A stretch of DNA of 11,222 nucleotides from Nitriliruptoraceae bacterium (GTDB taxonomy: Bacteria; Actinomycetota; Nitriliruptoria; Nitriliruptorales; Nitriliruptoraceae). This document shows, piece by piece, positions 5,642 to 10,600 of the stretch. The notes beneath the pieces were generated by a model. That model had not been told where the DNA came from. It ran no database searches and worked only from the letters and a program-made list of their open reading frames with translations. Positions within the stretch are counted from its first letter, which is position 1, and the number at the start of each line of letters is the position of its first letter. The position numbers and the translations under genes were made by a program. The DNA lies in the NCBI GenBank assembly GCA_007134165.1, contig SLLJ01000011.1, forward strand, positions 1-11,222, written 5' to 3'.

Positions 5642-7422
5642 CCCTGATCCGCGCCGGCACCGCCCGTCGGCGCGCCGAGCTCGAGCCCGGCGAACAGGTC
5701 GGGCTCGGGGCGCACCACCTCGACGTCCGTGCGTAGCAGCAGGTAGCCCTCGTAGGGGTAATGCTCGCGTTCGAGCTCGCGCGGGACCTCGAACCAGAAG
5801 CCGTCCGGGTCGATCTGCGTGACGTGGGCACGCAGGGCCGCGTCCCGCCGGACGAACCAGGCGCCGACCTCGACCAGGGCGTCGGGCTCGGGGGCTGGAG
5901 GTCGGTCGTGGCGCCGCTCCAGCCACTCGGTGAACGGGCTCTCACCCCGCAGCTCGAGCATGCCCTGGTGCAGGGCGTTGAGCCGGGAGGGCGGGAAGAT
6001 CGTCGAGGCGTAGACCTTGGCCACCCGCCAGGCCGGCTGCTCGCCGCCGGGGGTGTCCGACAGGTCGACCGCCGGGTCCTCGGCGAGCTCGAGCGCCCGC
6101 ATCGTGACCTCGTGGCAGCGGATGTGGTCGGGGTGCGGGTAGCCGCCATCCTCGGGGTAGGTGACCACGACCTGGGGGCGCTCACGGCGGATCAGCCCGG
6201 CCAGCACCCGGGAGGGCTCTTCGAGCTCGAGCCGCGCGAAGCAGCCGTCGGGGACCGCCGCGGGATCCTCGTGGTAGCCAGAGTCCGGGTACCCAAGGCC
6301 GTAGCTGCGGGTGAAGCCGATCGCGGCCACGGCATCAGCGAGCTCACGGCTGCGGATCTCGGCCATCTGTTCGGGAGCGACCGGCGCGGCGCTGGGGTTG
6401 AGCACGTCACCAGCCATGCCGTCGGTCAGGGTCACCAGCACCACCTCGGCGCCCTCGTCGAGGTAGCGGGCCGCGGTGGCGGCCCCTTTCGAGGCCTCGT
6501 CGTCGGGGTGGGCGTGTACGAACAGCAGCCGGCGCCCCCCCGCCGTGTCGGTCCCGGCCGCCGGGCGGCGGTCCGCCTCGTCGCGGCGATCGCGGGCCCG
6601 GCGGGTGCGCGAGGCCCACGCCTCGGCCAGCCGCGCGCCGCCGGGGGTGGCGGCGAGTTCGTCGAGTCCTTGGCGCACGAGGGCCGCCGCCGCCTCGACC
6701 TCGGCGGGGGGACCCGACAGCCGCACCAGCATCGGATCGCCGGGATAGCTGCCGAGTTTCACCTGCGGGTGGCAGCGCAGCAGCTCGACGAACACGAGGT
6801 TGAGCGCGCTCTCCGGGAAGCCGTGCTCGATCTCGGCCACCGTGGGAACCGGGTTGCGTCCGGCCAGCAGCAGCGGCTCGATGGCGTCCTCGACCAGGCT
6901 GCGGAACTCGCTGGGAACTCCCGGCAGGATCACTACGGTGGCGCCACCGGCGGCATCGCTGCCTCCGTCGAGGTCGATGGCCACCCCGGGTGTCCAGCCC
7001 CGGCCGGCCTGCAGCAGCCGGCTGCCCGCCGGGATCCGGCCCATCCGGCCCAGGTGCCAGGCGTACTCCTTGGAGACCTCCAGGCCGATCGAGCGCGACC
7101 AGGCCAGCGAGGAGGTGATGCGCTCGCCGATCACCGGATCCTCGACCAGCTCCCGGCCGAGGCTCGCGGCCACCGCCTCGTAGGTCAGGTCGTCGGGGGT
7201 GGAGCCGATCCCCCCGGAGGTGAGCACCAGGCGGGGGCGCGAGCGCGCCAGCTCGGTGGTCAGGGCCTCGTCGATCGCCGCGAGGTCGTCGGGTACGACG
7301 TGCACGCGGGTCAGCGCCACCCCGTGAGCGTGCAGGCGCTGCGCGAGCCACGGGGAGTTCGTGTCGGCGACGAACCCACCGAGCAGCTCGTCGCCGATCA
7401 CGATGACGGAGGCCTCGAGCAC
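5638..7422 (-). CDS. CinA N-terminal (MoCF-like) domain fused to mycothiol S-conjugate amidase Mca
   Basis: One uninterrupted 594-codon frame with two enzymes. Residues 1-270 are the CinA/COG1058 half: VLEASVIVIGDELLGGFVADTN and TSGGIGSTPDDLT (68-80) are molybdopterin-binding-like fold signatures, ILPGVPSEF (165-173) follows, and then a small second domain; the CinA C-terminal NMN deamidase is absent. After an Arg/Asp-rich linker (272-298), residues 299-580 are a LmbE/PIG-L zinc amidase. Zinc and catalytic residues are H305, D307 and D308 in HAHPDDE and H430/H433 in GGYPHPDHIRCHE. K312 in SKGAAT and THxTQIDPxGFWF-like RAHVTQIDPDGFWFEVP (531-547) point to Mca rather than MshB. Mca hydrolyses mycothiol S-conjugates to GlcN-inositol and a mercapturic acid. 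GTG at 7422 follows AGGAGG; upstream in-frame codons are not family-like. It ends GTGA-overlapping the MFS exporter. The fusion itself is unusual, and the role of the first domain is unknown. Confidence 0.9.
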   Translation of the reverse strand: MLEASVIVIGDELLGGFVADTNSPWLAQRLHAHGVALTRVHVVPDDLAAIDEALTTELARSRPRLVLTSGGIGSTPDDLTYEAVAASLGRELVEDPVIGERITSSLAWSRSIGLEVSKEYAWHLGRMGRIPAGSRLLQAGRGWTPGVAIDLDGGSDAAGGATVVILPGVPSEFRSLVEDAIEPLLLAGRNPVPTVAEIEHGFPESALNLVFVELLRCHPQVKLGSYPGDPMLVRLSGPPAEVEAAAALVRQGLDELAATPGGARLAEAWASRTRRARDRRDEADRRPAAGTDTAGGRRLLFVHAHPDDEASKGAATAARYLDEGAEVVLVTLTDGMAGDVLNPSAAPVAPEQMAEIRSRELADAVAAIGFTRSYGLGYPDSGYHEDPAAVPDGCFARLELEEPSRVLAGLIRRERPQVVVTYPEDGGYPHPDHIRCHEVTMRALELAEDPAVDLSDTPGGEQPAWRVAKVYASTIFPPSRLNALHQGMLELRGESPFTEWLERRHDRPPAPEPDALVEVGAWFVRRDAALRAHVTQIDPDGFWFEVPRELEREHYPYEGYLLLRTDVEVVRPEPDLFAGLELGAPTGGAGADQG

Positions 7423-7463
7423 GCCACCTCCTCGGGGCACGTTGGGCGGACCTGCCGGCGCGG

Positions 7464-7469
7464 AGGGTA
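7464..7469 (-). promoter_or_regulatory. Candidate -10 element of the CinA-Mca/MFS operon
   Basis: The minus strand reads TACCCT (TANNNT), predicting a start near 7457 and a leader of about 35 bases that contains AGGAGG just before the GTG at 7422. It sits where a -35 box of the opposing promoter (7488-7493) would be, so the two divergent promoters interlock. Confidence 0.4.
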
Positions 7470-7470
7470 G

Positions 7471-7482
7471 CCCCGGCCGGGG
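7471..7482. promoter_or_regulatory. 12-bp perfect palindrome between divergent promoters (operator-like)
   Basis: CCCCGGCCGGGG is a perfect 12-base palindrome, flanked loosely by TAGC on the left and GCTA on the right. It lies between the two -10 candidates of the divergent pair. The position suits an operator controlling both directions, but in DNA this GC-rich a short GC-only palindrome can occur by chance. Confidence 0.25.
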
Positions 7483-7487
7483 GCTGC

Positions 7488-7493
7488 TAGCGT
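7488..7493 (+). promoter_or_regulatory. Candidate -10 element giving a leaderless transcript
   Basis: TAGCGT (TANNNT), eight bases before the GTG at 7502. RNA synthesis usually starts six to seven bases after this hexamer, so the message would begin at or within about two bases of the start codon. No ribosome-binding site precedes the GTG, which fits leaderless translation, common in Actinobacteria. Confidence 0.45.
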
Positions 7494-7501
7494 CACCGGA
7501 C

Positions 7502-8419
7502 GTGTACCTCAGCCCCGAAGACGCCCGCAGCGACGTCATCCTGGCCGGTGCGACCACCCTGTTCGGGGGGTTCGCCCTCCAGCTGCTGACCCGGCTGCCG
7601 TTCTACCCCCGGCCGGGGGTGGTCGCCTCCGTGCTCGCGATCGGATGGGTGTTCGTGCTCACCGGTCTGGTGCCACTGCTGCTGGCCCGCTACCGCGGCC
7701 ACGGCGCCGCCGCCTTCGGACTCGACCGGTCGAAGGAGACCTGGCGCTCGGGCGTGGTCGTGGCCCTCCCGGTCGCGCTGATCGGTACCGCGCTCGGGCT
7801 GCTGCAGATCGGACGGCCGCTGGCCGCGGCGCTCGGACGCTTCGGCGCCCCGGTCACGGCCATGGCCGCGGGCACCCCGGCGGTGGTGGCGCTGCTGGTC
7901 GCGGCCGGGCAGTTCCTCGCACTCAGCGCCGGCGCGCTGCTGCTGGTGTCGTTCTTGACCACGCGGGGACGGGATGCGTTTCGGACGGTGGAGGTGTCGC
8001 TGACCGAGCTGACCCGGACCTTCGGGATGGGCGCGGCGCTGCTGGCGCTGGGGGTGGGGTTGCTGCGTTCGCTCGGCCCCGCGGCCCTGCTGCCCACCGT
8101 CCTGCAGGTGCTGGCGCTGGTCGCCGTCGTGCTGCTCGTCGACCGCCAGGTCAGCCCCGGGATGGTGGCCCCGCGCACGGCGGTGCTCACCCCGGTGGTG
8201 GTCGTGCTGGTCATCCACGTGTTCGCCACCGGTGGGCTGCTGCGCGGCGACCTGCTGACCGGGGTGTACGCCGGGGCGCTGGGTGCAGGGTCGGCCACCG
8301 CCATCGCGGTGCTCATCGAGACCCGCTGGCGGGCCTGGGCGGTGCTGCCGCTGGTGGTGGCGCTGCACTGGTGGCCGACCTGCCTGAGCCCGCTCGCCTT
8401 CGAACTCGGCGCCTGCTGA
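7502..8419 (+). CDS. Unrecognised polytopic membrane protein
   Basis: 305 residues, strongly hydrophobic, with roughly eight or nine possible membrane helices (about 15-31, 42-62, 84-102, 126-152, 176-192, 198-213, 228-246, 254-272, 279-293). I do not recognise the family. A charged loop at 153-172 (TTRGRDAF...EVSLTELTR) and a short soluble segment RYRGHGAAAFGLDRSKETW (63-82) are the main non-membrane parts; GLDRS after an RYRG loop slightly resembles the start of CPBP-type membrane proteins, but the EExxR and histidine motifs of that protease family are not visible. The start is a GTG eight bases after a TAGCGT -10 element, so the message is probably leaderless; an earlier in-frame ATG at 7361 lies within the opposing CinA-Mca gene and adds a non-membrane Pro/Gly stretch. 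It is divergent from the Mca operon (79 bp apart) and may be co-regulated. Third-position GC and a clean membrane pattern support a real gene. Confidence 0.72.
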   Translation: MYLSPEDARSDVILAGATTLFGGFALQLLTRLPFYPRPGVVASVLAIGWVFVLTGLVPLLLARYRGHGAAAFGLDRSKETWRSGVVVALPVALIGTALGLLQIGRPLAAALGRFGAPVTAMAAGTPAVVALLVAAGQFLALSAGALLLVSFLTTRGRDAFRTVEVSLTELTRTFGMGAALLALGVGLLRSLGPAALLPTVLQVLALVAVVLLVDRQVSPGMVAPRTAVLTPVVVVLVIHVFATGGLLRGDLLTGVYAGALGAGSATAIAVLIETRWRAWAVLPLVVALHWWPTCLSPLAFELGAC

Positions 8420-8436
8420 ATCCCGACCGACCCGAT

Positions 8437-8540
8437 GGCGCGGCGGCGGCGGCGACGGCGCGGCGACGACGGCGCGGCGACGACAGCGCGGCGACGACAG
8501 CGCTGCCAGGACGGCGCGGCGGCGACGGCGCGGCGACGGA
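8437..8540. repeat. 14-bp GC-rich tandem array between convergent genes
   Basis: Six 14-base units, consensus GGCGCGGCGACGAC, start at 8457, 8471, 8485, 8499, 8513 and 8527, preceded by a longer related unit (8437-8456) with extra GGC triplets. Unit 4 is the most diverged. It fills most of the 178-bp gap between the membrane protein gene and ccr, before the hairpin. No coding or promoter signal is seen in it. Confidence 0.9.
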
Positions 8541-8548
8541 ACGACGCC

Positions 8549-8576
8549 GGCCGCGCCCCGGGCATGGGGCGCGGCC
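8549..8576. terminator. Strong hairpin, probable bidirectional terminator
   Basis: A perfect 11-bp stem, GGCCGCGCCCC paired with GGGGCGCGGCC, and a six-base loop GGGCAT. It lies 22 bases beyond the ccr stop and about 130 bases beyond the plus-strand membrane protein gene, so it can serve both convergent genes. There is no U-tract on either side, as is common for actinobacterial terminator hairpins. Confidence 0.7.
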
Positions 8577-8597
8577 GACGGCGTACGGCATGGTGAC

Positions 8598-9938
8598 CTA
8601 CTCGAAGTGGCGGTAGGCCTCGATGCTTTCGAGGTGCTTGGCCCGCTTCTCGTTGTCGACCACGCCCAGGCCGTCCTCGGGCGCTCCGACCAGGATGCCG
8701 ATCTTGCCAGCGTGGAGGTTGTGGTGCATCTCGTAGGCACCCTGCGCAGCTTGGTCCAGCGGGTAGGTCTTGGACAGGATCGGGTGGATCATGCCCAGGT
8801 CGACCAGCCGGTTGGCCTGCCAGGCCTCCTCGTAGTTCGCGAAGTGCGACCCGATGATGCGCTTGAGCCGCATCCACAGGTGCCGGTTGTCGTACTCGTG
8901 CAGGTACCCCGAGGTGGACGCGCAGGTCACGATCGTCCCCCCGCGCTTGCACACGATCACCGACGCCCCGAAGGTGGTGCGTCCCGGGTGCTCGAAGACG
9001 ATGTCGGGGTCCTGGCCGACCATCGAGCGGATCTTCTTGCCGAAACGGCGGATCTCGGCGTAGTCGGGTTGGCCCTGCTCGTCGTGGAAGCGGTAGCCCT
9101 CGGCTTTGCGGTCGATGACGTGCTCGCAGCCGATGCGCTTGAGCAGCTCGACCTTCTCGGGGCTGGAGACCACCGCGACAGGGATGCCGCCGCCGTTGAG
9201 CACGAACTGCACGGCGAAGCCGCCGAGCCCACCGGTCGCGCCCCAGATGAGCACGATGTCGCCCTGCTTCATCGGCGCGGAGTTGTTGCCCACGATCATG
9301 CGGTAGGAGGTGGCCATCACCAGCCCGAGCGAGGCGGCCTCCTCCCAGGTGAGGTGGGTGGGCATCGGCATCAGTTGGTTGGACTTGACCATCGCCACGT
9401 CGGCGAGTCCGCCGAAGTTGGTCTCGAAGCCCCAGATGCGCTGGTCGGGGTCGAGCATCGAGTCCTCGTGACCGGCCGGCTGCTCGAGGTCGACGTAGTT
9501 GCAGTGCACGGTGACGCGGTCACCGGGCTTGAACTGGGTGACCCCGGGGCCGGTGCGCAGCACGACCGCGGCCGCATCAGAACCCACGATGTGGTAATCG
9601 AGGTTGTGGCGGGCGCCGAGATCGGAGCTCTTGCCGTAGCGCTCGAGGAACCCGAAGGTCGACAGCGGCTCGAAGATCGAGGTCCACACGGTGTTGTAGT
9701 TGAGTGCCGAGGCCATCGGCGCGATCAGGACCTCGTTCGCGCCCAGTGGCGGCAGCGGCACCTCGTCGACGTGCAGGCTCTTGCGGGGATCCTTCTCCTC
9801 GGTGGGGATCCCGTCGAACATCGCGATCTCGGACTTGCGCACGACGGCGGCCCGCATCGTCTCCGGCAGCGGCAATCCGGCGATCGTCTCGCCGGAAGCC
9901 CCTTCAAGGATGGCCTCGTGAATGGTGTCCATCGACAC
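8598..9938 (-). CDS. ccr: Crotonyl-CoA carboxylase/reductase
   Basis: NADPH-dependent carboxylating enoyl-thioester reductase of the MDR superfamily: crotonyl-CoA + CO2 + NADPH gives (2S)-ethylmalonyl-CoA, the key step of the ethylmalonyl-CoA pathway of acetyl-CoA assimilation and a source of polyketide extender units. About 446 residues, the normal family length. Strongly conserved blocks: LNYNTVWTSIFEPLSTFGF, DPDQRIWGFETNFGGLA, the nucleotide-binding IWGATGGLGGFAVQF, VFEHPGRTTFGAS and KRIIGSHFANYEEAW. The reported CO2-pocket residues (Asn, Phe-Glu, His) are present near N82, F171/E172 and H365. The GTG at 9938 is preferred because GGGAGG (9953-9948) lies nine bases upstream; the ATG at 9932 is an alternative and a TTG at 9947 directly abuts the Shine-Dalgarno. 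It stands alone: no ethylmalonyl-CoA mutase, mesaconyl-CoA or other pathway gene is in the window. Ends at TAG, 22 bases before a hairpin. Confidence 0.96.
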   Translation of the reverse strand: MSMDTIHEAILEGASGETIAGLPLPETMRAAVVRKSEIAMFDGIPTEEKDPRKSLHVDEVPLPPLGANEVLIAPMASALNYNTVWTSIFEPLSTFGFLERYGKSSDLGARHNLDYHIVGSDAAAVVLRTGPGVTQFKPGDRVTVHCNYVDLEQPAGHEDSMLDPDQRIWGFETNFGGLADVAMVKSNQLMPMPTHLTWEEAASLGLVMATSYRMIVGNNSAPMKQGDIVLIWGATGGLGGFAVQFVLNGGGIPVAVVSSPEKVELLKRIGCEHVIDRKAEGYRFHDEQGQPDYAEIRRFGKKIRSMVGQDPDIVFEHPGRTTFGASVIVCKRGGTIVTCASTSGYLHEYDNRHLWMRLKRIIGSHFANYEEAWQANRLVDLGMIHPILSKTYPLDQAAQGAYEMHHNLHAGKIGILVGAPEDGLGVVDNEKRAKHLESIEAYRHFE

Positions 9939-10057
9939 TGACGTCAACCTCCCTGTTGCTGGTGGCCGCGGTTGGTGAGGACCCCGACCTTCCGGCGTCC
10001 ATCGCCGGTTCCGAAAACCGTAGTCGCGCCCAGTCGGCGCGGAGAAACCGGCGGCGA
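9939..10057 (-). promoter_or_regulatory. Upstream region of ccr: -10 candidate, small hairpin, RBS, TGACGTCA palindrome
   Basis: This 119-bp gap holds, in ccr reading order: TACGGT at 10022-10017, a TANNNT -10 candidate giving a leader of about 72 bases; an inverted repeat at 10008-9992 (CCGGCG, loop of 5, CGCCGG) within that leader; the ribosome-binding site GGGAGG at 9953-9948; and the perfect eight-base palindrome TGACGTCA at 9946-9939, filling the spacer between RBS and GTG. A protein bound to that palindrome could affect expression, but an eight-base palindrome may be chance. Confidence 0.35.
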
Positions 10058-10600
10058 TCAGGGCAACTCGGGCCGGTCTCGGCCGCTCTCGGTGGGATCG
10101 GTACCGTCCTCGCGAACGATCTCGACCACCTCGATGTCGAGGATCTCGCCGTCGTGCTCACCCGGATCCTCGTCGCCCGACGCACCGCGCGCTGCGCGCC
10201 GGGACCCGGCCGCACCGCCTACGGTGCGTACCTGCCGGACCGCCGTCGGCGTGAGCAGCGTGCGCAGCACCCGCGCGACCACCGCCCGGGTCGGGCGCAG
10301 CAGGAAGGTGAAACCGATGACGTCGGTGACGAAACCGGGGGTGAGCAGCAGGGTGCCGCCCACCAGCACCAGCGCACCCTGCGCGACCTCGTCGCCCGGC
10401 CATCGCCCGTCGGTCAGGGCCTGGCGGAAGCGGCTCCACACGTGCCGGCTCTCCCGCCCGAGCAGCCACGCCCCGAGCAGGCTGTCGGCGATCAGCAGCC
10501 CCAGCGTCCACCATACCCCGATGACCTGGCCGACCTGGATGATGACGACCAGCTCGACCAGCGGAGCGACGATGAACAGCAGGACCAGGAGCAGACGCAT
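10058..10600 (-). CDS. fxsA: FxsA-family cytoplasmic membrane protein
   Basis: 180-residue small integral membrane protein of the FxsA family, named for the E. coli protein whose overproduction relieves exclusion of phage T7 by the F plasmid; its normal job is not established. It shows the family layout: RLLLVLLFIVAPLVELVVI then VGQVIGVWWTLGLLIADSLLGAWLL (two helices, residues 2-47), then the highly conserved VLVGGTLLLTPGFVTDVIGF (78-97) and a following PTRAVV segment, and finally a charged acidic cytoplasmic tail (about 130-180). The ATG at 10600 has no upstream Shine-Dalgarno, but TACCCT (TANNNT) lies exactly six bases before it, so the transcript is probably leaderless. The start codon overlaps the start codon of the divergent methyltransferase by two bases. 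It is followed co-directionally by ccr after 119 bp, which has its own promoter candidate. Confidence 0.9.
   Translation of the reverse strand: MRLLLVLLFIVAPLVELVVIIQVGQVIGVWWTLGLLIADSLLGAWLLGRESRHVWSRFRQALTDGRWPGDEVAQGALVLVGGTLLLTPGFVTDVIGFTFLLRPTRAVVARVLRTLLTPTAVRQVRTVGGAAGSRRAARGASGDEDPGEHDGEILDIEVVEIVREDGTDPTESGRDRPELP

Noticed and set aside
3088..5647. Long frames antisense to the deacylase (3088-4539) and to the MFS gene (4163-5647)
   Set aside because: Shadows with repeat-driven composition (VEAPG and GASTP runs come from the 15-bp array read in other frames).
5642..5926. 95-codon N-terminal extension of the MFS frame
   Set aside because: Arg/Pro-rich and not transporter-like; it lies inside the Mca coding region, and the GTGA overlap gives a better start.
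5761..7470. 569-codon plus-strand frame opposite the Mca fusion
   Set aside because: No motif and biased composition; Mca and CinA signatures are on the minus strand.
7423..7557. 45-codon N-terminal extension of the CinA-Mca frame
   Set aside because: It crosses the divergent promoter region and the start of the opposing gene and is Pro/Ser/Arg-rich; AGGAGG marks the GTG at 7422 as the start.
2972..8540. Repeat arrays as possible CRISPR arrays
   Set aside because: Units of 13-15 bp are directly adjacent with no unique spacers, and no cas genes are present.
8607..9941. 444-codon plus-strand frame opposite ccr
   Set aside because: Antisense shadow of the very well conserved crotonyl-CoA carboxylase/reductase.
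9939..9947. TTG at 9947 as the start of ccr
   Set aside because: It directly abuts the GGGAGG Shine-Dalgarno, leaving no spacer; GTG at 9938 has a nine-base spacer.
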